This document shows positions 15,738 to 24,264 of a stretch of 64,000 nucleotides of DNA, one piece after another. How positions within the stretch are numbered: the first letter of the stretch is position 1; each line of letters begins with the position of its first letter. The notes under the pieces are model-generated. The model did not search any database, had not been told where the DNA came from, and saw only the letters and a list, made by a program, of their open reading frames with translations. This stretch comes from Undibacterium parvum. GTDB taxonomy: Bacteria > Pseudomonadota > Gammaproteobacteria > Burkholderiales > Burkholderiaceae_D. The stretch lies in contig NZ_CP034464.1 in NCBI RefSeq assembly GCF_003955735.1, positions 3,596,001-3,660,000 on the forward strand, read 5' to 3'. A program made the translations under genes and the position numbers.

Positions 15738-16874
15738 TTAGCCTATGCGCAATTCAGTCTCAGGGTCAAACAATACCGCTTTGGACAGATCAAACGCCAA
15801 ATTCATGCGCTGGCCCGGTGCGGCTTCTGCCCGTGGATGGGTGCGGCAGGTGGCGCGTATGCCGTTGATCCAGGTGAAGGCGATGGTGTCGGGGCCGGTT
15901 GGTTCGGTCAGTTCTATCATGCAATCGACTTCGCTAGGGTGGTAGCCGTCCGGGGTTTCGGCGCGGCGCGCGCTGAGGGCGTCGGTGACGTGCTCGGGGC
16001 GTATGCCTAGAATAATTTCTTTATCTTGCCAGGCGCTGAGTTTGGATAAGTCGCTGGCGTCTGCTGGCAGCGGCAGCAGAGTGGTGCGTTCGCCGTGCAG
16101 TAAAGTAAAGGCTAGGCCGCCACCGTGGGCAATCAATTTTCCGCGCAGAAAATTCATCGATGGCGAGCCTATGAAGCCTGCCACAAACAGATTATTCGGT
16201 GCGTCATAAATCTCTTGCGGGCTGCCAAATTGCTGTACCACGCCGTCTTTCATGACGGCGATCTTGTCGCCCAGGGTCATGGCCTCGATCTGATCGTGCG
16301 TTACGTAGACGATGGTGGTGCCCAGACGTTGGTGCATGAGTTTGATCTCGGCGCGCATTTCTACGCGCAGCTTGGCATCGAGATTTGATAGCGGCTCGTC
16401 AAATAAAAACAGAGCAGGGTCACGGGCGATGGCGCGCCCCATGGCTACCCGCTGGCGCTGTCCGCCCGACAGTTGTGCCGGTTTTCTATCGAGCAGATGC
16501 GTCATTTGTAGAGTCTCGGCGACGCGGCTGACGATTTGCTCTTGTTCGTCTTTAGGGACTTTTCTGATACCCAGGCCGAAAGAGATATTCTCTCTCACCG
16601 TCATGGTCGGATACAGCGCGTAAGACTGGAACACCATCGCGATGTCGCGCGATTTGGGTGGGATATTGTTGACGCACTGGTTGCCGATCAGGATTTGGCC
16701 TTCCGAGACAGTTTCCAGACCGGCGATCATATTGAGTAAGGTCGATTTGCCGCAACCGGAACCGCCCACCAGAATTAGAAACTGGCCATCTTCGATTTCC
16801 AGATCGATGCCCTTGAGGATTTCTGCGCCATTTGGATACACCTTGCGCACATTGCGAATTGATAAGCTTGCCAT
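15738..16874 (-). CDS. Sugar ABC transporter ATPase (MalK/UgpC/GtsD-type)
   Basis: The 378-residue protein has all ABC ATPase motifs: Walker A GGSGCGKST (37-45), signature LSGGQ (135-139), Walker B LFLFDEP and the switch His in YVTHDQ. A C-terminal regulatory OB/TOBE domain (about 240-378, with LGIRPEHV) is typical of the MalK group. It energises uptake through the two permeases encoded just upstream. It is the last gene of the operon; 85 bases separate it from the second permease gene. No truncation is visible. Confidence 0.95.
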   Translation of the reverse strand: MASLSIRNVRKVYPNGAEILKGIDLEIEDGQFLILVGGSGCGKSTLLNMIAGLETVSEGQILIGNQCVNNIPPKSRDIAMVFQSYALYPTMTVRENISFGLGIRKVPKDEQEQIVSRVAETLQMTHLLDRKPAQLSGGQRQRVAMGRAIARDPALFLFDEPLSNLDAKLRVEMRAEIKLMHQRLGTTIVYVTHDQIEAMTLGDKIAVMKDGVVQQFGSPQEIYDAPNNLFVAGFIGSPSMNFLRGKLIAHGGGLAFTLLHGERTTLLPLPADASDLSKLSAWQDKEIILGIRPEHVTDALSARRAETPDGYHPSEVDCMIELTEPTGPDTIAFTWINGIRATCRTHPRAEAAPGQRMNLAFDLSKAVLFDPETELRIG

Positions 16875-16959
16875 TTGATTTCCTTGAATGTTCTGCCTTG
16901 CCCGGGCCTTTGCTGCCCTGGGTGTCTAAATTTTTTCGGGGCTTGAAGCTAGCTCAGCC

Positions 16960-17853
16960 TTAGCCTTTGACTGCACCGGCGGTCAGACCTCGTACAAAAT
17001 ATTTACCAGCCACCAGATACAGCCCCAGCGTCGGCAGCGCGGCGATAATCGCAGAGGCCATATTCACGTTGTATTCGGTGACGCCAGTCGAGGTGTTGAC
17101 CAGGTTATTGAGTGCCACGGTGACCGGTTGTGCATCCGAGCCGCCAAACACCACGCCGAACAGGAAGTCGTTCCAGATCTGGGTAAATTGCCAGATAAAG
17201 CAAACCATAAAGATAGGTAAGGACAATGGGAAAATAATCCGGCGGTAAATCATGAAAAAACCTGCGCCATCGATGCGCGCCGCATTCACCAGTTCTTCCG
17301 GTACCGAGACATAATAGTTACGGAAAAACAGGGTGGTAAATGCCATGCCGTAGATGATGTGCACCAGGATCAGACCTGAAGTGGTATTGGCTAAATTGAG
17401 CATGCCCAGCACTCTTGCCATCGGCAATATCACGACCTGAAACGGAATGAAACAGCCGACCATCAAGGCCGTAAACACGATGTGCGAACCGCGAAACTTC
17501 CAGTGCGCCAGTACATAGCCGTTGACCGAGCCTATCAGGCTAGAGATGATGACGGCTGGTACTGCCATCTTCACCGAGTTCCAGAAGTAGGGTGCAAGGC
17601 CTTCGCAGGTGACGCCGGTACACGCCGTACCCCAGGCCTTGGACCAGGCATAGGTGCTGGGGTTGAGCGGGATACTGAGCAAATTACCGCTGCGGATTTC
17701 ATCTAAAGATTTGACCGAGGTGGTCAGCATCACATACAAGGGGGCCAGATAATACAAGGCACATAGGATGAGTAAGACGTAGATCAGCACGCGTCCAAGG
17801 CTGAGGCCGGTACTAAATTGCGGGCTAGTGGGTGATGTTTGATTAGCGGCCAT
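16960..17853 (-). CDS. gtsC: Sugar ABC transporter permease (MalG/GtsC-type)
   Basis: The 297-residue inner-membrane protein has about six membrane helices, the first near residues 18-40 (VLIYVLLILCALYYLAPLYVML). The EAA loop region is NAARIDGAGFFMIYRRIIFPLSLPI, which contacts the ATPase. It belongs to the carbohydrate-uptake CUT1 permeases. The start overlaps the end of the first permease gene by 11 bases, supporting translational coupling. The gts symbol reflects overall similarity to the glucose/mannose system of pseudomonads and the cluster layout; the real substrate is not proven. Confidence 0.88.
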   Translation of the reverse strand: MAANQTSPTSPQFSTGLSLGRVLIYVLLILCALYYLAPLYVMLTTSVKSLDEIRSGNLLSIPLNPSTYAWSKAWGTACTGVTCEGLAPYFWNSVKMAVPAVIISSLIGSVNGYVLAHWKFRGSHIVFTALMVGCFIPFQVVILPMARVLGMLNLANTTSGLILVHIIYGMAFTTLFFRNYYVSVPEELVNAARIDGAGFFMIYRRIIFPLSLPIFMVCFIWQFTQIWNDFLFGVVFGGSDAQPVTVALNNLVNTSTGVTEYNVNMASAIIAALPTLGLYLVAGKYFVRGLTAGAVKG

Positions 17854-18838
17854 GAGCGGCTCCTTTGGTTTCCATATACATCAGGGGTACCAGCACGGCT
17901 AACACGGTGGCCAGCATCATCATGGCCGATGCGGCTCCCAGACCTAACTGGCCGCGGGTGAATGAAAATTGATACATAAAAATGGCGGGGACGTCGGACG
18001 AGGTGCCGGGGCCGCCGGCAGTCAAGGCCATCACCAGATCGAAACTCTTAATCGCGATATGCGCCAGTACCAGCAGTACGCTAAAAAATACCGGACGCAG
18101 CGAAGGGATGACGATGCGGCGATAAATGGTCGGTAAGCTGGCACCATCGACCATAGCGGCCTTGATGATGCTGTCATCGACACCGCGCAAACCAGCTAAG
18201 AATAAGGCCATGACAAAACCTGATGATTGCCAGACACCGGCGATGACGACGGTGTAGATCGCCATATCCGAGTCCACCAGCCAGTCGAAACTAAAATTTT
18301 TGTAGCCCCAGTCGTGCATGAGTTTTTCTAAGCCCAAGCCGGGGTTGAGTATCCATTTCCAGGCGGCGCCGGTGACGATGAAGGACAGCGCCATCGGGTA
18401 CAGATAGATGGCGCGCAATGCGCCTTCGGCACGGATTTTTTGATCCAGTAACACTGCCATCAGCAGGCCGGTGATCAGGCAAAACAGGATAAATAGTCCG
18501 CCGAAAATACCCAGGTTGGCTGCGGCGACCCACCAGCGGTCGATTTCAAATAAGGCGGCGTATTGGGAGAAACCGGCGAACTCGTAGTTCGGCATCATGC
18601 GCGACTCGGTCAATGACAGATAGGCGGTCAGGGCGATGAAGCCGTAGACAAAAATCAGTGAAGCAATAATCGTTGGGGATAACACCAGGCGCGGTAGCCA
18701 GATGTCAGCCAGTGCGGCAAATTGCGACGACGTGCTTTTGCCGGTGGCGGCGTTGGTGCGCGAGGGTGGCTTTGTGCCAGAAGGTTTAATCACCTTGCTG
18801 GCCGTGTTGGCCTCGTTGGTAGTGCGTAATGCAGACAT
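17843..18838 (-). CDS. gtsB: Sugar ABC transporter permease (MalF/GtsB-type)
   Basis: The 331-residue protein has an unusually hydrophilic N-terminal stretch (about 45 residues, rich in Thr/Ser/Lys) followed by six membrane helices and the EAA loop KAAMVDGASLPTIYRRIVIPSL. ATG 18838 has TGGAGA eight bases upstream and is preferred over the longer frame from 18862. Together with the downstream permease it forms the membrane channel. A strong stem-loop at 18908-18941 separates it from the binding-protein gene. Confidence 0.88.
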   Translation of the reverse strand: MSALRTTNEANTASKVIKPSGTKPPSRTNAATGKSTSSQFAALADIWLPRLVLSPTIIASLIFVYGFIALTAYLSLTESRMMPNYEFAGFSQYAALFEIDRWWVAAANLGIFGGLFILFCLITGLLMAVLLDQKIRAEGALRAIYLYPMALSFIVTGAAWKWILNPGLGLEKLMHDWGYKNFSFDWLVDSDMAIYTVVIAGVWQSSGFVMALFLAGLRGVDDSIIKAAMVDGASLPTIYRRIVIPSLRPVFFSVLLVLAHIAIKSFDLVMALTAGGPGTSSDVPAIFMYQFSFTRGQLGLGAASAMMMLATVLAVLVPLMYMETKGAAHGR

Positions 18839-18907
18839 CGTAAATCTCCAGAAACCGGTCATCAGATCTCACGCTGCGGCCTTGCTGCTGCCACAGAGTG
18901 AGACTGT

Positions 18908-18941
18908 GAGCGCCACGGCCACCGTTGCGGCCGTGGCGCTC
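18908..18941 (-). promoter_or_regulatory. Intercistronic stem-loop between binding-protein and permease genes
   Basis: GAGCGCCACGGCC pairs perfectly with GGCCGTGGCGCTC around an eight-base loop. There is no long T-run. Such hairpins after binding-protein genes often stabilise the upstream message or attenuate the permease genes; that role is inferred here. Confidence 0.7.
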
Positions 18942-18965
18942 AACTTATTTGCTATTACTTGCCAA

Positions 18966-20228
18966 TTACTTGGCTTTTGCCGCTTTCGCCAAGGCCAATA
19001 CTGCGGCTTGTGGCGTCATGGATGAGTTCATGAATTTAGCGATGACATCCTGGAAGGCACCCGCTTTGGCGGAGTCGATTGCCATGCCATGCGCAAAGCT
19101 CGGTACCAATCCGCCGTTCTTGCTAGTGGCATCCATGTCGTCCATAGACTTGATGGCGCAGCTGTCAAACTTGGCGCGCGAGACACCGGCGCGTGCCGGA
19201 ATCGAGCCCTTGTTGAGGTTAAACACCTCTTGAAATTCAGGGCTCATGATGGCACCGGCCAAAACTAACTGAGATTTTTGCTCTTCGGCGCTTTTTACTT
19301 TAAACATTGTCATAGAATCGATGTTGAAGGTAAAAGCCTTGTCGGTGCCAGGTGCTGGCATGCACAAATAGTCTTTGCCTGGCTGTTTGCCAGCGGCGGT
19401 AAATTCGCCTTTAGCCCAGTCGCCCATGAATTGCATACCGGCCTTGCCGTTGATGATCATGGCGGTGGCCAGATTCCAATCGCGTCCGGCAGCGTCTTTG
19501 TCGATGTAAGTCTTGATCTTGGCCAGGGTTTCAAAGGTCTTGATCATGGTTGGGCCAGTTAAGCTGGCAGGGTCGAGTTGTACGATGGCTTTTTTGTAAA
19601 AATCTGCACCACCGACGCCCAATGCGACCGATTCAAATACGGTGGCGTCTTGCCAAGGCTGGCCGCCATGCGCTACCGCGATCATGCCGGCTTTTTTGAT
19701 CTTGTCGGCAGCATCAAAAAATTCAACAAAATTAGTCGGCGCTTTGGCACCGGCTTTTGCCAGAACTTCCGGATTGATCCACAACCAGTTAACACGGTGG
19801 ACGTTGACCGGTGCTGCAACGTAATGGCCTTGATACTTCATCACATTGGAGACGACTTTAGGTAAGTTCGCTTCCCATTTGCCTTCGGTAGCTGCCGCGT
19901 CGATGTTAGCCAGCACGCCTTCCTTGCCCCATTCCTGAATAGATGGGCCCTTGATCTGTGCCGCAGTTGGTGCACTACCGGCAATTACGCGTGCTTTTAA
20001 GGCCGTCATGGCGTTTTCACCGCCACCGCCTGCCACTGCGAAATCTTTCCAGTTGATGCCCTTGGCTTCCATCATTTTTTTTAATTCTGCAACGGACTTG
20101 GCTTCACCGCCTGAGGTCCAGTAATGCAGAACTTCTACTTCGGCCGCTTGCGCGCTGACGACAGGTAGCGCTACTGCGATAGTGGCGAGGGCTGCCAGGG
20201 TTACTTGTACGCTTAATTTGATTTTCAT
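18966..20228 (-). CDS. gtsA: Periplasmic sugar-binding protein of the ABC transporter (GtsA-type)
   Basis: The 420-residue protein has a signal peptide (KLSVQVTLAALATIAVALPVVSAQA, split by cleavage after AQA) and a cluster B solute-binding fold: VEVLHYWTSGGEAKSV, APVNVHRVNWLWINP, GKAGMQFMGDWAKGEF. It captures the sugar in the periplasm and hands it to the permeases. ATG 20228 follows GGAGAAGACAAA, which outranks the longer frame. A paralogue with clear colinear similarity is encoded divergently at 22190, ahead of a two-component system. Confidence 0.93.
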   Translation of the reverse strand: MKIKLSVQVTLAALATIAVALPVVSAQAAEVEVLHYWTSGGEAKSVAELKKMMEAKGINWKDFAVAGGGGENAMTALKARVIAGSAPTAAQIKGPSIQEWGKEGVLANIDAAATEGKWEANLPKVVSNVMKYQGHYVAAPVNVHRVNWLWINPEVLAKAGAKAPTNFVEFFDAADKIKKAGMIAVAHGGQPWQDATVFESVALGVGGADFYKKAIVQLDPASLTGPTMIKTFETLAKIKTYIDKDAAGRDWNLATAMIINGKAGMQFMGDWAKGEFTAAGKQPGKDYLCMPAPGTDKAFTFNIDSMTMFKVKSAEEQKSQLVLAGAIMSPEFQEVFNLNKGSIPARAGVSRAKFDSCAIKSMDDMDATSKNGGLVPSFAHGMAIDSAKAGAFQDVIAKFMNSSMTPQAAVLALAKAAKAK

Positions 20229-20284
20229 TTTGTCTTCTCCAGGATAGGTAGAATAATTTTGTTGTTGCGCCAAAAATAGTGCGT

Positions 20285-20312
20285 TCTGTGTCAGCACTAT
20301 GGCTGACACAGA
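20285..20312 (-). promoter_or_regulatory. Stem-loop between porin and binding-protein genes
   Basis: TCTGTGTCAGC pairs with GCTGACACAGA around a six-base loop, 57 bases before the binding-protein start. It is followed on the porin side by GTGGATTAA-like tandem units (about 20325-20358). It could be a weak terminator of the porin message or an RNA processing site. Confidence 0.5.
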
Positions 20313-20379
20313 GGCCTAGATCAGTGGATTACGTGGATTAAGTGGATTAAGTTGATTAATAAGTGAACTAAAGTTTCGC

Positions 20380-21663
20380 TTAAAACCAAGTTTCTAGTTG
20401 TATGCCGATAGAGGTGCCGCTGGTATTGCTGCCGTACACAGGTCCAGAGTTATTGCTGGCGTTGACGGCGGCAGTAGCTGCGTCATTCCATTTGGCGTAA
20501 GTGACGAAGGCACGTAGTTCAGGGCGCGACCAGTAGCCCTTGCCGGCGCTGATGGTCGGTGCGAAGGTGATTTTGGTCAGACGCATATCTTCACCGCCGG
20601 TAGCCGACGTGACTTTGCTTGTGCCAATTTCAAGTTGCAGCTTGAAGTTGGTATTGATCGCATACACAGGGCGCACACCGAGGCTAGTCCAAGTGCTGGA
20701 ACCTTTGGCATCCGATTTATCGGTTTGCAGCAGCGCTGCAAATTCCATGCTGAACTCGGTCGTCGGCTGTATCCACAGGCTATCGAAGATACGCATGCGT
20801 GTTACGTCAGATCCCAGCAGCGTGCTACCCGATGGGCCCATGCGATCGCAGCAAGGACCACCGACCCCGGTACCAGGACCTACGCCATACTGAACGCCGA
20901 CTGTGTTACCACCGCCAAAAACATTGGCTTGACGATGGAAGGCCGAGACTTGCCAACCATTGTGTTTGTTTTCGCCTTGCGCGCTGATGATGCTCGTTGC
21001 AATGTCAAAAGTACCGCCCGGATTGACCGGCAAACCTTCGTAGATAAAGTTTTGACGCAAGGCGGCGTTGGTAGTAACCACTTTGCCTGTGGTCGGATTG
21101 ATTTCGTTGGTGTCGTTGTCTTTGAACACTGCGTAACTAAATTTCCCCGGGCCAGCGCCTATTTTATCGAGACCGCCGCCAGTGCCGTTCATATTGATGT
21201 ATTGCAGATCGAGCATATGGATGTCGGGACGCAAGTAGTGACGCTTACCGATCCAGGCAATACCGCCATTGAGAAAATCGAGATTCTTGGCTTCTACATA
21301 GGCTTTGGATAAACCAGTTTTGGCATCGCCAAAATCTGAGCTACCTTTGTAAGCATCGACCCACACCGTTCCGACAAAGCTAACGCCGTTGTCGGTCTTG
21401 ACCATCTCTTTGGTGTAACCAAATTCGGTGAAACTATCGCACTCATTACCGAGGCGGTATTTCATGGTGTTGCCACCGAGGTCGTAGCAGCTTTGCGGGC
21501 CATGGGTAGAGCTAGATCCTACCCCGGCGCGCAGGTAGCCGTGGAAGCCTTCAGTGTCGGTGTCGCCAGCCTGCGCAAGGCCACAGCTTACGGCTAAACC
21601 AAATGCAATCCCCAGTGCTGCCGGTAGGGTCTTGAGTGAAATATTGAGTGCACTACGCTTCAT
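20380..21663 (-). CDS. Carbohydrate-selective porin (maltoporin/LamB family)
   Basis: The 427-residue protein has a signal peptide ending in GLAQA and then a mature N-terminus GDTDTEGFHGYLRAGVGSS, which matches the start of LamB maltoporins (FHGYxRxGxG). Other family hallmarks are ECDSFTEFGYTKEM, a WIGKRHYLRPDIHMLDLQY-like segment and the terminal Phe (LETWF) of outer-membrane barrels. It should admit the sugar across the outer membrane for the ABC transporter encoded next. It is the first gene of the operon; 151 bases separate it from the binding-protein gene. Confidence 0.9.
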   Translation of the reverse strand: MKRSALNISLKTLPAALGIAFGLAVSCGLAQAGDTDTEGFHGYLRAGVGSSSTHGPQSCYDLGGNTMKYRLGNECDSFTEFGYTKEMVKTDNGVSFVGTVWVDAYKGSSDFGDAKTGLSKAYVEAKNLDFLNGGIAWIGKRHYLRPDIHMLDLQYINMNGTGGGLDKIGAGPGKFSYAVFKDNDTNEINPTTGKVVTTNAALRQNFIYEGLPVNPGGTFDIATSIISAQGENKHNGWQVSAFHRQANVFGGGNTVGVQYGVGPGTGVGGPCCDRMGPSGSTLLGSDVTRMRIFDSLWIQPTTEFSMEFAALLQTDKSDAKGSSTWTSLGVRPVYAINTNFKLQLEIGTSKVTSATGGEDMRLTKITFAPTISAGKGYWSRPELRAFVTYAKWNDAATAAVNASNNSGPVYGSNTSGTSIGIQLETWF

Positions 21664-22189
21664 TTTGTCTCCTGATTATTGATTTTGATAAGGGCGAATA
21701 TCGCAGGTGGTCGGCTGCCTTTGGCTCTCATCGGTAAGCTGTACCGCAAGCTTTACTACAAGCTTTGCTGCAATGCTGATACTGTGGGGTCCACCGTCTT
21801 CCGTCTTCACTCTGCTTTTTTACAAGTGTGACCGGATTTTTTTTCCGTTTTGTGTCACAGCGAACAGAAGATAGCACTCAAGAATTTGTGATTCCAGTTT
21901 CGGAAAATAGTGTGCGAAATTCTTGTTAAGTGCTTGTTTATTATGAATATCCCTCATTGTTGAAAAGAATATCTGCTTACATTTCTTTACAATGCAAAGT
22001 GCATTTTTGCGGCATCCTCAGACTGGCTTCATAGACGGATACAAAGCCGTTCCTTGAAACTGCGGTATTTGTCTCTGCAACAAAAAGTAATAAATGCTCA
22101 CACTTCCTTGCAAATCTGGACGCAAGCTTACTTACGCATTGCTAGCCACTTGCGGTATAGTCTGCTTCGCAATCAGGAGGTCCCTTAGA
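21664..22189. other. Divergent control region between the sugar operon and its sensor operon
   Basis: This 526-base region separates the porin-gts operon from the sensor operon, so both promoters are expected here. Around 21829-21859 lies a dyad with TGTGAC ... GTCACA ends and inner CGGA ... TCCG. At about 21743-21770 AAGCTTT occurs twice. Either might be the site of the response regulator, but no consensus is available to test this. A short frame precedes the GTG start at 22190 but lacks a ribosome binding site. Confidence 0.5.
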
Positions 22190-23548
22190 GTGCCCATCGC
22201 GATAAAAAATAGTTTGCTGAATCAAAAAAATACGGAGACAAATCGCCACCAGGCGGTGTTGCCTGTGCACGCCTCAGGCTTTAGCTTGGGTTTCTGCATA
22301 TGCCTGACGATGCTGCTTTTTTCTTGCGCTGCACATGCTGAAAGTCTGCAGGTCTTGCATTGGTGGAAATCGGCGAGCGAACGTAAGGCGGTCGAATTTT
22401 TGCAGGAAAAATTGGGCGATGAGTCGGTCAGTTGGCGCGATGCCGTGGTGCCTAGCGGTTCTGGCGTGGGCGCAAGTATCGTCTTGCGTAGTCGCATATT
22501 GGCTGGCAATGCCCCCGAAGTGGCGCAATTAAATGGCGTCCTGATCAGCGAGTGGGATAGCCTGGGTTTGTTGCTCGACGTTGATACGGTAGCAGCTGGC
22601 GCTAAATGGGAGCTAGCACTGTTACCTACCGTGTTGACGCTGGTTCAGCCGCACGGACATTTTGTCGCTGCGCCCTTAGGCATACATAGAATCAACACCC
22701 TGTTTTACAACCGCAAGCTGTTTAAGCAGCATGGCTTGGCCGTGCCGCAGACCTGGTTAGAATTTGAACGGCTGGCACTAAAATTACAAAACCTGGGGAT
22801 TGCTGCTTTGGCGCAAAGCAGTGAGCCTTGGCAGGTCGTCAGTTTATTTGAAACGCTGGTATTGGCCGAAGGTGGTACCGAATTTTACCGCGATTTGTTT
22901 GTGCTTAGAAAGCCAGGCGCATTTGCCGATATGCGTTTGACGCGGGCCTTGCAACACTTACGCGATTTGAAAAAATGGATGGCGAAGCCATTACAGGAGC
23001 GCACCTGGATAGAGGTTAGTCGCCAGCTGGCCGATGGCGAGGCGGCCATGATGGTGATGGGCGATTGGGCCAAAGCCGAGCTTAATCTCTGGGGGCAGTT
23101 TGGTGAAGATAGCTTTGGCTGTGCAGCAGTGCCCGCGACGGCGAATTTTCATTTGTACGACATCGATACGTTTGCCATGCTGGCGACCCCAAAATCGGCG
23201 CGCACGGCGCAAGAAAAACTAGCGAAGGTGGTCATGTCGAATGCAGTGCAGGCTGAATATAATCAGATTAAAGGTTCGGTGCCGGTTCTGCGCAACCCGG
23301 ATATGGCGAAAATGGATAGCTGCGCGCGCGCCTCATGGAAGCTGTTTGCCAGCGGTGTGGCGGCGCAAGTGCCGAGTCTGGCACATCGTATGGCCACTGA
23401 TGAAATTACTAAGGACGCCATGATTGCTGAGATCCACCAATATTTTTTGGATGATAAAGTGAGCACCTTAGAAACCCAACGTCGTCTGGCCACCATCGCC
23501 CGCACCGTGACTCGCCCCGTGACCCGTCCCATAGCAAGGAAGAAATAG
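22190..23548 (+). CDS. Sugar-binding-protein paralogue encoded with a two-component system
   Basis: The 452-residue protein aligns end to end with the transporter's binding protein: LQVLHWWKSASERKAV, FVAAPLGIHRINTLFYN, EAAMMVMGDWAKAEL, IKGSVPVLRNPDMAKMDSC. The GTG start at 22190 is chosen because a perfect AGGAGG lies nine bases upstream; the ATG at 22094 has none. About 30 hydrophilic residues precede the hydrophobic core FSLGFCICLTMLLFSC and an AHA cleavage site. The tail is basic (RTVTRPVTRPIARKK). The response regulator starts 2 bases after the stop. Inference: it senses the sugar for the kinase rather than serving transport. Confidence 0.85.
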   Translation: MPIAIKNSLLNQKNTETNRHQAVLPVHASGFSLGFCICLTMLLFSCAAHAESLQVLHWWKSASERKAVEFLQEKLGDESVSWRDAVVPSGSGVGASIVLRSRILAGNAPEVAQLNGVLISEWDSLGLLLDVDTVAAGAKWELALLPTVLTLVQPHGHFVAAPLGIHRINTLFYNRKLFKQHGLAVPQTWLEFERLALKLQNLGIAALAQSSEPWQVVSLFETLVLAEGGTEFYRDLFVLRKPGAFADMRLTRALQHLRDLKKWMAKPLQERTWIEVSRQLADGEAAMMVMGDWAKAELNLWGQFGEDSFGCAAVPATANFHLYDIDTFAMLATPKSARTAQEKLAKVVMSNAVQAEYNQIKGSVPVLRNPDMAKMDSCARASWKLFASGVAAQVPSLAHRMATDEITKDAMIAEIHQYFLDDKVSTLETQRRLATIARTVTRPVTRPIARKK

Positions 23549-23550
23549 AA

Positions 23551-24264
23551 ATGATGCGTAAGATACTTATCGTCGACGACGATCAAAAAACCCGTACGCT
23601 GCTGAAAGCCTATCTGGAAAAAAACCAGTATGAGGTGCTGCTGGCGCATAACGGCGAAACTTTTTTATCTGAATTTCAACGCTATGTGGATGAATTGTCT
23701 TTGGTGATACTCGATGTGATGTTGCCCGATACCGATGGTTTTGCGCTTTGTAAAGAAGTCAGAAGACGCTCAAATTTGCCGATTTTTATGTTGACCGCCA
23801 GCTCGGATGAGACCGATAGGGTGGTAGGACTGGAATTGGGCGCTGACGACTATATCGCCAAGCCATATAGCCCGCGCGAGTTACTGGCACGTATCAAAGC
23901 GATACACCGACGTTTTGGTGGCGAGAGTGCCGCGGCACCCCGCTATTATCGCTTTGTTGGCTTTACCCTCGATACCATAGAACGCTCCGTGACCGATGCG
24001 AACGGTGAAATAGTCGCTCTGACAGGTTTGGATTTTCAGTTACTGAAATATTTTGTCGAGCATCCGGGTGAGATACTCGATCGTACCGTCTTGTGCGAAC
24101 AAACCCGTGGGCGCGATGCCGGTCCGCTGGATCGCTCGCTGGATGTGCAGATTAGCCGTATGCGTCTGCGTCTGAACGATGCCGGAAAACAGCCACTGCT
24201 GATCAAAACGGTACGTGGTGCCGGTTATGTGTTTTCGGCTGAGGTGAGTAGTTCGCATGCTTGA
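23551..24264 (+). CDS. OmpR-family response regulator (GltR-like)
   Basis: The 237-residue protein has a receiver domain (about 4-120) with acidic pocket DDD at residues 9-11, phospho-acceptor Asp55 in LVILDVMLPD and the conserved Lys in DDYIAKPYSPRELLARI. The C-terminal winged helix (about 135-232) includes LTGLDFQLLKYFVEHPGEILDR and VRGAGYVF. It should bind DNA near the divergent sugar operon. It overlaps the kinase gene by eight bases. Similar regulators (GltR with GtrS) control glucose uptake genes in pseudomonads. Confidence 0.93.
   Translation: MMRKILIVDDDQKTRTLLKAYLEKNQYEVLLAHNGETFLSEFQRYVDELSLVILDVMLPDTDGFALCKEVRRRSNLPIFMLTASSDETDRVVGLELGADDYIAKPYSPRELLARIKAIHRRFGGESAAAPRYYRFVGFTLDTIERSVTDANGEIVALTGLDFQLLKYFVEHPGEILDRTVLCEQTRGRDAGPLDRSLDVQISRMRLRLNDAGKQPLLIKTVRGAGYVFSAEVSSSHA

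Noticed and set aside
21829..21859. TGTGAC-N-GTCACA dyad as a Crp site
   Set aside because: The half-sites resemble Crp boxes, but the spacing is much larger than the 6 bases Crp needs. Kept only as a note in the control region.
22094..22189. ATG start at 22094 for the binding-protein paralogue
   Set aside because: No ribosome binding site, and it would add 32 residues with a second hydrophobic segment ahead of the signal peptide. The GTG at 22190 has a perfect AGGAGG.
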